DNA from: Gp13-AA77 sp035946735
GTDB taxonomy: Bacteria; Acidobacteriota; Terriglobia; UBA7540
DNA: 64,000 nucleotides
Direction: 5' to 3'
Assembly: GCA_035946735.1 (NCBI GenBank)
Contig: DASYYZ010000215.1
Coordinates: 30,422 to 94,421, forward strand
Part shown: one piece after another, positions 26,965-36,396 of the stretch
How positions within the stretch are numbered: the first letter of the stretch is position 1
How the letters are laid out: each line of letters starts with the position of its first letter
Program-made: the position numbers and the translations under genes
The notes under the pieces: model-generated
Database searches by the model: none
Seen by the model: the letters and a program-made list of their open reading frames with translations, nothing else
What the model was told of the DNA's origin: nothing

Positions 26965-27741
26965 CTATTGCGCCAGATAGCCGCCGTCAATCACCCAGTT
27001 CGCGCCGGTGACGCTGGCGCACGCCGGGCTGCAGAGAAACATCACTACTTCCGCGATCTCCTCGGCAGCGGTATAGCGCTTGATCAGATACTTGTCGAAG
27101 CGCGTTTGAGCATCGAGTTTGCCTTCGGCCAGCACCCTTTTGTTCATGGGCGTGTCGATGGCTCCGGGACTGATCGAGTTCACCCGGACTCCGGCGTCTG
27201 CCATTTCCACGGCCATGGCCCGCGTCATCGCCACAAGCGCTCCCTTGGTGCCGGCATAAGCGATCAGATTGCGATTTCCTGCCAGGGCATTCACGGAGGC
27301 GACGTTGACGATCGCAGGGTCGGTAACTTTGTCCGGCGATTGGGTGACGTACTGAAAGAACTGCTGGGCCAGAAAATACGGCGCGCGCTGGTTGACGGCT
27401 ACGACGCCATCGAATCCCTCGGTTGTCATCTCCAGAATCGGCTTGTGGAGGCTCCAGGCGGCATTGTTGATCAGCGTATCGACGCGCCTCATCGATTTCA
27501 AAGCGTGAGCGAACACCACCCGTCCAGCATCCTTTTCGCGAAGATCGTGAACCAGCGCGAAGCACCGCTCGGATGAAAAGCCTCCCTCGCCGATCCGCGC
27601 CTCGACCACGGGATCACGATCCACCAGCAGCACGCGGCCGGCGCCGGCTGCGAACCGACGGGCAATCGCCAGGCCGAGTCCATTTCCCGCACCCGTAACA
27701 ATCGTAGCCTCCCGCTCCGGACGTTTCCCGACAAGATCCAT
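26965..27741 (-). CDS. Short-chain dehydrogenase/reductase (SDR)
   Basis: 258 residues. The cofactor motif is TGAGNGLG, the NNAA motif is in TLINNAAWS, and the catalytic Tyr-Lys lies in YAGTKGAL with a preceding Ser in ASVNAL. These are the classical SDR motifs for NAD(P)-dependent oxidation or reduction. The gene lies first in a pair with the dehydratase, so a sugar dehydrogenase role in the same pathway is likely (inferred). Confidence 0.85.
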   Translation of the reverse strand: MDLVGKRPEREATIVTGAGNGLGLAIARRFAAGAGRVLLVDRDPVVEARIGEGGFSSERCFALVHDLREKDAGRVVFAHALKSMRRVDTLINNAAWSLHKPILEMTTEGFDGVVAVNQRAPYFLAQQFFQYVTQSPDKVTDPAIVNVASVNALAGNRNLIAYAGTKGALVAMTRAMAVEMADAGVRVNSISPGAIDTPMNKRVLAEGKLDAQTRFDKYLIKRYTAAEEIAEVVMFLCSPACASVTGANWVIDGGYLAQ

Positions 27742-27932
27742 TCTCCAGCCTCATGATGCGCTGCTCAATTAAATTATGGCAGTTTCCCGAGTGGTTGGTG
27801 AAGTGGAGTCTTCGGGCAGGGTGGCCAGGCCATGCGGCACGGGCTCTGGTCTTTAGACTTTGTGCGAGCCAGCGCTAAAAACACCGGCCCGCTCTTGTGA
27901 TTTCGAGTGGCCCTTTGTAAACTGCCTGAACA

Positions 27933-29651
27933 ATGCGAAATGCGCTGATCCCTGCAGCAATCATGATGACTATGGTAGCTTTGCCCGCGTACTCTCAGAG
28001 CGCTCGCGATTTGCTGGACCGCTCTCAAGCCCGCTCGATGGTGATCACGCGGCGCGGCATCGCCGCCACCAGCCAGACGCTCGCGTCGCAGGCTGCTGCT
28101 CAGATCCTGTCCCGCGGCGGCTCCGCGACCGACGCCGCCATCGCCGCCAATGCCACACTGGGCGTGGTGGAATGCATGATGAACGGTATGGGCGGCGACC
28201 TGTTCGCCATCGAGTGGGACGCGAAGACCGGCAAGCTCACGGGGCTGAACGCGAGCGGCTGGGCGCCGGAAAAACTCACGCCCGCGCTTCTGAGGCAAAA
28301 AGGTTTCGCCAGCATGCCCCATCAGGGTATTTATTCCGTGACGGTGCCAGGCGCTGTGCGTGGCTGGGAGGTGCTGCACCAAAAGTTTGGGCGGCTGCCC
28401 TGGTCCGAGATTTTTCAACCCGCGATCTATTATGCGAAGAACGGATTTCCCGTCACCGAGTTCATCAGTGCGTACTGGAGGGGCAGCGAGCAAGTTTTCG
28501 CCCACGACCCAAACGGAGCCAAGGTCCTGCTGATCGACGGCAAGGCGCCCGCAGTGGGCCAGGTCTTCCATAATCCTGGCTACGCAAGGGCGCTCGAACT
28601 CGTGGCGAGCCAGGGCGCTGATGCCTTCTACGACGGCGACATTGCCAAGGCGATTCTGAGGACCTCGGACCGGCTGGGCGGGGTGATGACGGCGGCCGAT
28701 CTCGGTGACTTCAAGCCGGAGTGGGTTGAGCCTATCTCGACGGGCTATCGCGGCTGGACCGTCTATGAGCTGCCTCCCAACGGGCAGGGCATGGCGGCGC
28801 TCGCCATGCTCAACATCTTCGAGAAGTTTCCGCTTCCGGAGTGGGGATTCGCCAGCGCCGATGCCTTCCACGTCAAGATCGAGGCTCAGAAACTAGCCTA
28901 CGCCGACCTCTACCGCTACAACGCAGACCCTCGTTTCGTCAAAGTGCCGGCAGCGGGCCTGATTTCGAAGGACTACGCAGCCGAGCGGGCTGGCAGCATC
29001 GACCTGAAACGCGCCCGCTGCGAGGTGCGCCCCGGCGACCCGTCCAGGTTCGGGCCCGGCAAGGACACAATCTACCTTTCGGTAGTGGATCGCGACGGCA
29101 ACATCGTTTCGCTGATCCAAAGCCTCTACTCGGCCTGGGGATCTGGCGTGGTGGTGGATGACTATGGTTTTGCCTTGCAGAATCGTGGCGCCCTGTTCAC
29201 TCTTGACCCGCGCCACCCCGACGTTCTGGCTCCGCACAAGCGGCCTTTTCACACGATCATTCCCGCCTTCATGGAGCGTGGCGACCTCCACATCGGTTTC
29301 GGCATTATGGGCGGGGCGAATCAGGCGCAAGCCCACGCCCAGTTCGTATCCGACGTGGTCGATTACGGCATGAACATTCAGGCGGCGCTCGAGGCTCCGC
29401 GATTCACGAAGCCTCAACCCGAAGGCTGCGGCCTTTTGATCGAGGACCGCGTGCCGGCCGCGGTCATGGCGAGCCTTCGCGATCGCGGTCACCAACTTGA
29501 CGTGCGTGGCGACTTTTCGAGCGAGATGGGCGGCGGACAAGCCGTGCTGCACGACTCGTCATCCGGCGTGAATTACGGCGCTTCGGACCCGCGCAAGGAT
29601 GGCGCCGCCGTGCCGGAGCCCGACCCTTACTTTACCGCGCCATCGCCGTAA
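27933..29651 (+). CDS. ggt: Gamma-glutamyltransferase-family protein
   Basis: 572 residues with a signal peptide (AAIMMTMVALPAYSQS). The large-subunit part has QILSRGGSATDAAIAANATLG; the small subunit begins at the KDTIYLSVVD segment, in which Thr aligns with the catalytic Thr of E. coli GGT (TTHYSVVD), but the following T-H is I-Y. It also has the conserved GSG of WGSGVVVDDYG. Such variants are common in bacterial GGT-like hydrolases that may prefer other gamma-glutamyl or cephalosporin-like substrates. Self-cleavage and periplasmic action are expected from the family. The gene is convergent with the ADOP permease. Confidence 0.85.
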   Translation: MRNALIPAAIMMTMVALPAYSQSARDLLDRSQARSMVITRRGIAATSQTLASQAAAQILSRGGSATDAAIAANATLGVVECMMNGMGGDLFAIEWDAKTGKLTGLNASGWAPEKLTPALLRQKGFASMPHQGIYSVTVPGAVRGWEVLHQKFGRLPWSEIFQPAIYYAKNGFPVTEFISAYWRGSEQVFAHDPNGAKVLLIDGKAPAVGQVFHNPGYARALELVASQGADAFYDGDIAKAILRTSDRLGGVMTAADLGDFKPEWVEPISTGYRGWTVYELPPNGQGMAALAMLNIFEKFPLPEWGFASADAFHVKIEAQKLAYADLYRYNADPRFVKVPAAGLISKDYAAERAGSIDLKRARCEVRPGDPSRFGPGKDTIYLSVVDRDGNIVSLIQSLYSAWGSGVVVDDYGFALQNRGALFTLDPRHPDVLAPHKRPFHTIIPAFMERGDLHIGFGIMGGANQAQAHAQFVSDVVDYGMNIQAALEAPRFTKPQPEGCGLLIEDRVPAAVMASLRDRGHQLDVRGDFSSEMGGGQAVLHDSSSGVNYGASDPRKDGAAVPEPDPYFTAPSP

Positions 29652-29710
29652 GGGACCTGGCGTCAGGCATCAATCGGCGGCCATCATTGGGGCGCCCGGG
29701 AAAGCAAATC

Positions 29711-32158
29711 TCATTCACACCGCAGTGCGACCATCGGATCCACTTTGGCGGCGCGACGGGCTGGCAGGTAACTCGCGATCCCGGCAACGATGGTCAGCAG
29801 CACCGAAACGGCGCCGAGCACGACGGGATCAGCCGGGCGGACTCCATAGAGCAAGTCGCGCAAGAGGCGTGTAAGGCCAAGCGAGCCCGCGATGCCGATC
29901 GCAATTCCGGTCAGCACCCAGCCCATGCTCCCTCTCACCACCATGTTTAACACATCGAACGCACATGCGCCGAGAGCCATTCGAATGCCGATTTCATGCG
30001 TGCGCTGCGCCACCGAGTAGCTCACCACGCCCACAATGCCAACCGCTGCCAGCATCAAGGCCAGCACGGCAAAGGTGCTGAGGAGCAGCATGGGAAAGCG
30101 CCTCGAGCCCGTCGAGTCGTGGACGATGTTTTCCATGGTCTCGACGCCGGAAACCGGCCGGTCCGTCAGGAACTCCGCCAGTGCCTTTTTCACCAAGGGC
30201 GTGTAGGTGGCCGGCGCCGAAGTGGTCCGCACCACCACGTTCATGATAGGCCAGCCACCCTGCGTGTAGGGCCGAAAGAATTGAGGATGCATGGGTTCGT
30301 CGAGGCCCAAGTAATGCACGTCTCCAACCACCCCCACTACGGTGAGGCGCGGGCCGTCTGAGCCGCCAAGCCTGATCGCTCTACCGACGGAATCTTCCTT
30401 GGGCCAGAACTTTCGCGCCATGGTCTCATTGATAACGATAACTCCAGGCGCGCTCAGCGAATCCTGATGGGTGAATTCGCGTCCCTTCAGGATTGGAATG
30501 CCCATCGTCCGGAAGTAATTCGGGCAAGCCACGCTGTAGCCCGCGCCCGGCATGTCGCCAGGTTTAGCAGCGGGCTGGCCCTCAATCTGGAAGCCTCGGC
30601 CGGCACCTCCTCCTGCAAGGGGCATATGAGCAACGGCGCCCACAGACACCACGCCGGGGATCGCGCTGAGATGCTCATCGAGGTCCTGGCAGAATCTTGG
30701 CAGTCCTGGAGGACCGTTATAGATTTCATCCTGCGGAACTGACATCTGCATGGTGAGCACGTTCTTGGGATTGAGACCTGGATCGACGCCGAGCAGGCGC
30801 GTGATGCTCTTGATCATCAACCCGGCGCCACAGAGCACCACCAGCGCCAAGGCCACTTCCGAGGTCACCAGGACGTTGCGCAAGCGGCCGCCGGCGGCCT
30901 GACTCGAACCCCGTCCGCCTTCCTTCAAGGGATCATTGATGCTGGCGTGCAAAGCGCTGAAGGCCGGCGCCAGGCCAAACAGAGCGCCCGTGAAGAGGGA
31001 GACGACAAGAGCAAATCCGAGCACGCGGCCATCGAGTGCGATTGAATCGATCGCGCGCATCGGCAGGCCCAGGTTATCGAGGCGAAAAACGCGAAACAGT
31101 ACGGTACTGCTCCACGCGGCCAGAACCATCCCTGCCGCGCCGCCCGATGCTGCCAGCAGGAGGCTCTCAGTCAACAACTGGCGCGCGATTCGCGAGCCCG
31201 CAGCGCCGAGCGCCCGCCGGATCGCGAATTCTTTCTGGCGCGCCGCGCCGCGCGCGAGCAACAGGTTGGCAACATTGACGCAGGCGATTAGCAGCACAAA
31301 TCCGACGGCGGCGAGCAACGCCAAGGTGGTGGTCCTGATCCCTTCCATTCCGAAGTCCGCCAGGGGCTGCACGGTGGCGCCCATGTTGACGTCTTCCGCC
31401 GGGTACTGTCGCGCCAAATGGCCGGCGATCGTGTTCATTTCCGCATCCGCCTGAGCTACGGTTACGCCAGGTTTGAGGCGCCCGATAGCGATAAAGCTAT
31501 TCTCGTCGCGTCCGTAGTCTGTCTTGGTGTAGCCGACAGGCACCCAAAGCTGGCGCGGGTTGCTCCAAAACTGCCACTGGAACTCGCGGGGCATCACGCC
31601 GACCACCGTGAAGTCCGCGCCCTCAACCTCGATTGTCTGGCCCACGAGCGCCGGGTCGCCCGCGTAGCGCCGCTTCCAGAGACCATAACTCAGAACCACT
31701 TCATGATCCCGGCCGGCAAGTTCTTCTTCAGGCAGGAACGTGCCTCCAATAAAAGGCTTCACGCCCAGCACCGGAAAGAATCCCGCTGTGACCCGAAGGC
31801 CCGACACCTGCTCCGGCTCCCCTTTGGTTCCCGTCGCGGAGAGATTGTAGCCTCGGCCCGCAGAGTCAAAGATGGCCACGCTCTCGAAAGAGTGGCTCTG
31901 GCGCTGGAAGTCCCAGAAATTGGGCGCGGAAACGATATTCTGGTTGTCGGGGCCCTTGCCGAATGTCTCCCATACCAGCACAAGTCGTTCAGAATCTGGG
32001 AACGGAAGCGGTTTGAGCAGCGTCGTATTGATCACGCTGAAGATTGTGGTGTTGGCTCCGATGCCGAGGGCGAGCGTGATCACGGCTACAATGGTGAATC
32101 CTGGACTCCGGCCTAGCGTGCGGAGGCCGTAGCGCAGATCGTTCAAGAGCGTTCTCAT
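29711..32158 (-). CDS. ADOP-type MacB/FtsX permease
   Basis: 815 residues from ATG 32158. The N-terminus MRTLLNDLRYGLRTLGRSPG and the following FTIVAVITLALGIGANTTIFS are the signature of the acidobacterial duplicated orphan permease family. A MacB-type periplasmic domain follows, then three helices; the whole unit is then repeated, with FPMLLLSTFAVLALMLAAVG near the end. This gives eight helices in two FtsX modules. It has no ATPase partner gene nearby, as usual for ADOP proteins, and is the best lineage marker in the window. Confidence 0.9.
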   Translation of the reverse strand: MRTLLNDLRYGLRTLGRSPGFTIVAVITLALGIGANTTIFSVINTTLLKPLPFPDSERLVLVWETFGKGPDNQNIVSAPNFWDFQRQSHSFESVAIFDSAGRGYNLSATGTKGEPEQVSGLRVTAGFFPVLGVKPFIGGTFLPEEELAGRDHEVVLSYGLWKRRYAGDPALVGQTIEVEGADFTVVGVMPREFQWQFWSNPRQLWVPVGYTKTDYGRDENSFIAIGRLKPGVTVAQADAEMNTIAGHLARQYPAEDVNMGATVQPLADFGMEGIRTTTLALLAAVGFVLLIACVNVANLLLARGAARQKEFAIRRALGAAGSRIARQLLTESLLLAASGGAAGMVLAAWSSTVLFRVFRLDNLGLPMRAIDSIALDGRVLGFALVVSLFTGALFGLAPAFSALHASINDPLKEGGRGSSQAAGGRLRNVLVTSEVALALVVLCGAGLMIKSITRLLGVDPGLNPKNVLTMQMSVPQDEIYNGPPGLPRFCQDLDEHLSAIPGVVSVGAVAHMPLAGGGAGRGFQIEGQPAAKPGDMPGAGYSVACPNYFRTMGIPILKGREFTHQDSLSAPGVIVINETMARKFWPKEDSVGRAIRLGGSDGPRLTVVGVVGDVHYLGLDEPMHPQFFRPYTQGGWPIMNVVVRTTSAPATYTPLVKKALAEFLTDRPVSGVETMENIVHDSTGSRRFPMLLLSTFAVLALMLAAVGIVGVVSYSVAQRTHEIGIRMALGACAFDVLNMVVRGSMGWVLTGIAIGIAGSLGLTRLLRDLLYGVRPADPVVLGAVSVLLTIVAGIASYLPARRAAKVDPMVALRCE

Positions 32159-32394
32159 GAGTACCCCTTTCGGGCAGAAATCGACTGACTCATTGTGCCA
32201 CCGGATCAACGAACCAATTCAGGTGCTTCTTGCAAGTTCCTGGCCAGTCGGTGCCGGCGCTAAATCGCCTATAAACCCGGTAGCGTCCCGGTTAGTGGGC
32301 GATGGCTGGCCGTATCGCCTGACCGCTTCCAGAGTATCGCGTCCGGAATTGAACATGGTGGGAAGCAGCGAATAGCGAAGAGTGAGGGGGAAAG

Positions 32395-32844
32395 ATGAAG
32401 ACAGCATGCACTGTGCTTCGGATTCTGGTCCGGCTCATATGGCTGATCCTGCTCGTTCTCGGAGCAGTCCTATGGACTGGCCGCGATCAGTCGCTGATCG
32501 CTGCTCACGAGTTTCTGGGAGTGGCCTTCGTACTTGTTCTTTGGGCCCTCGCATACCTTGGTGTGCGCTGCGGCGTACGCCGAATCTACGCAGGCAGCAT
32601 GAGTGTTCGGGACTGGAGGCCATCGCTCGTGGTTCTGTTGAGCGCGGTGGCTCCGGGCCTGGTTGGCACCGTCTTCTTCTGGGGCTTGGTTCTGCTGGTC
32701 TTCGGAATGACTCAAACCAGGATTCTGACCGGCAGTTCGCATTGGATCATCCAGGTGCTGCACCTGCTGGCGGGCGTCGTCGCCATCGGCTTTGCCGAAG
32801 CACTCGGCGCCCGGATCAAACGCCGATTAGCCGGTCTCGTATAG
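32395..32844 (+). CDS. Small four-helix membrane protein
   Basis: 149 residues with four hydrophobic segments (around residues 8-30, 36-56, 75-103 and 120-140), and GTGR-like charged loops. Start ATG 32395 has GAGGGGGAAAG upstream. The topology looks like small cytochrome-b-like or DUF membrane proteins, but no conserved histidine pattern was identified with confidence. The alcohol dehydrogenase begins about 75 bases downstream. Confidence 0.6.
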   Translation: MKTACTVLRILVRLIWLILLVLGAVLWTGRDQSLIAAHEFLGVAFVLVLWALAYLGVRCGVRRIYAGSMSVRDWRPSLVVLLSAVAPGLVGTVFFWGLVLLVFGMTQTRILTGSSHWIIQVLHLLAGVVAIGFAEALGARIKRRLAGLV

Positions 32845-32918
32845 AGGAGAGCAAACTGCGCTCGGTCCGCCGGGTAACTCTCGTGGGCGAAAGAGCCAAA
32901 CTCGCAAGGAACAATCGA

Positions 32919-33935
32919 ATGAAAGCCGCTGTCCTGCACGAATTCAAGCATCCCCTTGTGATCGAAGAAATCGAGCGGCCGGAGCCAGGGCCCGGAGACG
33001 TTCTGATACAAGTTGAGGCGTGCGGCGTCTGCCACTCAGACGTGCATGTGGCCGACGGAGACTGGCGCCAGTTTGCCGGCATCGTCAAGAAGCCGCTTGT
33101 ACCCGGTCACGAGATCGCCGGCTGCGTCGTAGAAAAGGGCGCGGCGGTCGACGGTCTAAGCGTGGGAGATCACGTGGGCGTACCGTGGCTCCACTGGACC
33201 TGCGGCGAATGTGATTTCTGCCGGGCAGGTTTTGAGAACCTGTGTGCAGCCCAAAAGATCACCGGTGTCACCGTCGACGGGGGCTACGCGGAGTTCGTAC
33301 GGGCTCCGGCCAGCCACACTGAGAGAATTCCGGAGGGTCTGAGTTCGACTGAGGCTGCGCCCTTGTTTTGTGCCGGCGTCACGGTCTATCGGGCGCTCAA
33401 GCAGGCGCAAATCGCTCCCGGCCAGCGTCTCGCTGTCTTCGGTATCGGAGGCTTGGGGCACCTCGCGGTCCAGATCGGGATTGTGTTCGGCGCCGAGGTC
33501 ATCGCGCTCGATCTCTATGAAGACAAGCTCGCCCTGGCCAAGTCACTGGGGGCTTCCGCGACTTTGAATGCCGCCGCGCCCGGAGCCGCCAAAGTGGTCC
33601 GCGGTCAGGGGGGCGTCCACGTTGCAATAGTCACCTCGCCGTCCCGCGCGGCTTATGATTTAGCATTCAATTGCCTGCGGCCCACAGGAACCCTGCTCGC
33701 CGTGGGCCTGCCCGCGGAGAATGTCTGCTTTCCGCCCATCATGATGGCGGCCAAGGAAGCCCACATCCGGGCGATCGCGGTGGGAACGCGGCAGGACCTG
33801 CGCGACGTGCTGGCGATAGCGGCGGCAGGCAAGGTTCGCTGCAAGGTTTTGGCTCGCCCTCTCGATGCCGTCAACGACGTATTGGAAGAGTTGCGTCGCG
33901 GACAGGTCACGGGACGGATCGTGCTGGTCCCGTGA
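32919..33935 (+). CDS. Zinc-dependent alcohol dehydrogenase (AdhP-like)
   Basis: 338 residues from ATG 32919, with AAGGA nine bases upstream. The catalytic zinc ligands are in ACGVCHSDVH and PGHEIAG, the structural zinc in WTCGECDFCRAGFENLC, and the NAD fold in FGIGGLGHLAVQ. All are standard for medium-chain alcohol dehydrogenases oxidising short alcohols or reducing aldehydes. The longer frame starting at 32382 was rejected because it runs over the membrane protein gene. Confidence 0.9.
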   Translation: MKAAVLHEFKHPLVIEEIERPEPGPGDVLIQVEACGVCHSDVHVADGDWRQFAGIVKKPLVPGHEIAGCVVEKGAAVDGLSVGDHVGVPWLHWTCGECDFCRAGFENLCAAQKITGVTVDGGYAEFVRAPASHTERIPEGLSSTEAAPLFCAGVTVYRALKQAQIAPGQRLAVFGIGGLGHLAVQIGIVFGAEVIALDLYEDKLALAKSLGASATLNAAAPGAAKVVRGQGGVHVAIVTSPSRAAYDLAFNCLRPTGTLLAVGLPAENVCFPPIMMAAKEAHIRAIAVGTRQDLRDVLAIAAAGKVRCKVLARPLDAVNDVLEELRRGQVTGRIVLVP

Positions 33936-33999
33936 TGAGCGGATTCGAGGCGGCACGCAGCGGCACGTTCGCATACACAGGTGCGTTAGGATTGAAGGC

Positions 34000-36384
34000 G
34001 TGATCTCTAGTGGCTGGAAGAAAACATGGTCTCGTCTGGCCGCAATGAGCTGGGACGAATTCCAGACGCGTGCGGCGCAGGAGGCCGCCAAACATCTGGA
34101 CCTGCAGCGGTACCGGCTCGGCCTCGGACCTGGGACGAACGGGGTTCGCGCTGATGCCGGCCCTCCTGGGAAGTTCTTCTTCTCGCCCGACGACTTGCCC
34201 GGCCGCACGAAGATCCTCCGGGAGCGCCTGCCCCGGGCAGTGGAAGAGATTATTCGTGAGGCGGACGACGTCTGCGATCACCGCTTCCGGCTGCTCGGTT
34301 ACACCGGCCTCGACTATAGCCGGGAAATTGATTGGCATCTGGATGCTGTGAGTGGCAAGCGGGCGCCGCTCGAACCCTGGTTCAAGATTCGCTTCCTCGA
34401 CTTTGACCATGTCGGCGATCACAAGGTCACTTGGGAGCTGAATCGGCATCAGCATCTCGTCACCCTGGCAAAGGCCTGGCAAGTAACAGGCGACTCGCGC
34501 TACGCGACCGAGATTGCCTCGCAGTGGACATCGTGGCAGCGCACGAACCCCTACCCGCTGGGCATCAACTGGGCTAGCAGCCTGGAGGTCGCATTTCGCA
34601 GCCTCTCCTGGCTGTGGGTGCGCGAGCTGCTGGCAGGCTGTGACGCGATTCCATCAGTGTTATCGCAGCGCCTTGTGGAAGGATTGGCGCTGAATGGCCG
34701 CCACATCGAACGCTATCTCTCCACGTATTTCTCGCCGAACACTCACTTGATCGGAGAAGCAGTGGCGTTGTTCTTTATCGGCACGCTATGCCCGGGCCTT
34801 TTCGCCGCCCGTGGCTGGCAGCGGCGTGGCTGGCACATTCTGCTGGCGGAAGCGGCGCGTCAGGTGCGTCTCGACGGGGTCTACTTCGAGCAGTCCCTCT
34901 ACTACCTCGTTTATGCGCTTGACTTTTTTCTGCACGCGCGCCAGCTCGCTGTTTGCAACGGAATCGAGGTTCCAGCTAGCTTCGATCAAACACTGGTCAA
35001 GATGCTTGAGGTCCTTCAGGCGCTCTCGCAGGGTGGGACCGCGGAGGGATTCGGCGACGACGATGGCGGCCGGGTGTTCAATCCACGGCGCAATCGCACC
35101 GAGCATATGCAGGATCCGCTGGCGCTGGGCGCGGGCATTTTCGGTGGTTTCACGAATCCAGGACTGACCGAAGAGGCGGTTTGGCTGCTGGGCTTGGAGG
35201 ACATTTCTGGCGGCCCGCACTGCCCCCCTCCCCACATCGGAAGCAAGGCATTCGATGCGGGCGGAATCTACGTTATGTCCTCGGCTGACACTCTCCGTCA
35301 GTGCCTCATGATGGACGCTGGGCCGCAAGGCACCGGGCGCAGCGGTCACGGTCACGCGGATGCGCTCAGCGTGCGGCTCACGTTCGGAGGACAGCGCTGG
35401 CTGGTGGATTCGGGCACCTTCACGTACCGCAGCAACGACAACGAGCGCGATCATTTTCGTGGCACCGGCGCGCACAATACGCTCCGGCTTGACGGCGAGG
35501 ATCAGGCGGTGGCGCAGGGGCCCTTCGCCTGGAACTCAATTCCCACTGTAATCTCAGAGCGATGGTTGCAAGGCGTCACTTTCACGCTCTTCACCGGCAG
35601 CCACACGGGCTATAAGCGCCTTGAAGACCCGGTCCGCCATCGCCGATTCGTTTTGCATCTGCACAGCGGAATCGATGGTCGGCATGGGCTGTGGGTGGTG
35701 CGCGACGTTGCCGAAGGTCACGGTGTTCATATGCTTGAGATCTTCTGGCATTTCGCTCCCGACCTCGTGGTGATAGAGGAGGGCAGCGGCTTCGTTGCCA
35801 AGCCGGACGGGAAAGGCACAACTGATTCTGGAACCGTGCCGATGGGCCTGTATCTGCTGCCGGCATCGAGTGCAGGCTGGGTTCACGAAGTGACCTCAGC
35901 CCACGTATCACCGGTCTACGGAGTCAAGGAGCAGGCACCGCTCATGCGCAGCAGCACCCGACTAGAACTGCCGGCGGAGTGCGCCACTCTTTTACTGCCG
36001 CAGACCGGCTCCAGCTCCGGCTGCGGAAAGTTTACAAAAGTGAGTGCCGGTGGCGGGGAGGGGCAACCCACGGTCAACGTCTACAGTTACGCTGCGCCTG
36101 AGGGAACGCATCGGTTCTTCTTCCCCGCCACCGGGGGCAAGTGGAGCTTCGGACCCTGTTCGAGCGACGGGGGTCTTCTCTACTGCTACCTCGAAGGCCG
36201 TCGCCTGGCACATATGGTTTTTTGCGCAGGCAGCTTCGTGTCGTTTCGCGGCAAGCCGGTTGTAATCCACAATCGGGCCATGGAGCGATTCGAATACGTC
36301 CGGCGAGACGGAGCAGGGAGGACATTTCCGTCAGACCTGGCGGTCCTCGATGAGCTCGCGGCAGAAGCGATCGATTTCGATTAG
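34000..36384 (+). CDS. Heparinase II/III-family polysaccharide lyase
   Basis: 794 residues starting at GTG 34000 (ATG 34045 is an alternative). The N-terminal alpha/alpha toroid has the segment RFLDFDHVGDHKVTWELNRH; the C-terminal beta-sandwich contains SGHGHADALSVRLTFGG and WLVDSGTFTY, which carry the conserved His and Tyr region of heparinase II/III. It would cleave uronic-acid-containing polysaccharide. It is followed 12 bases later by AsnB, so it is very likely part of the exopolysaccharide cluster, as remodelling or clean-up lyase. Confidence 0.85.
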   Translation: MISSGWKKTWSRLAAMSWDEFQTRAAQEAAKHLDLQRYRLGLGPGTNGVRADAGPPGKFFFSPDDLPGRTKILRERLPRAVEEIIREADDVCDHRFRLLGYTGLDYSREIDWHLDAVSGKRAPLEPWFKIRFLDFDHVGDHKVTWELNRHQHLVTLAKAWQVTGDSRYATEIASQWTSWQRTNPYPLGINWASSLEVAFRSLSWLWVRELLAGCDAIPSVLSQRLVEGLALNGRHIERYLSTYFSPNTHLIGEAVALFFIGTLCPGLFAARGWQRRGWHILLAEAARQVRLDGVYFEQSLYYLVYALDFFLHARQLAVCNGIEVPASFDQTLVKMLEVLQALSQGGTAEGFGDDDGGRVFNPRRNRTEHMQDPLALGAGIFGGFTNPGLTEEAVWLLGLEDISGGPHCPPPHIGSKAFDAGGIYVMSSADTLRQCLMMDAGPQGTGRSGHGHADALSVRLTFGGQRWLVDSGTFTYRSNDNERDHFRGTGAHNTLRLDGEDQAVAQGPFAWNSIPTVISERWLQGVTFTLFTGSHTGYKRLEDPVRHRRFVLHLHSGIDGRHGLWVVRDVAEGHGVHMLEIFWHFAPDLVVIEEGSGFVAKPDGKGTTDSGTVPMGLYLLPASSAGWVHEVTSAHVSPVYGVKEQAPLMRSSTRLELPAECATLLLPQTGSSSGCGKFTKVSAGGGEGQPTVNVYSYAAPEGTHRFFFPATGGKWSFGPCSSDGGLLYCYLEGRRLAHMVFCAGSFVSFRGKPVVIHNRAMERFEYVRRDGAGRTFPSDLAVLDELAAEAIDFD

Positions 36385-36396
36385 CACTGGCAGACG

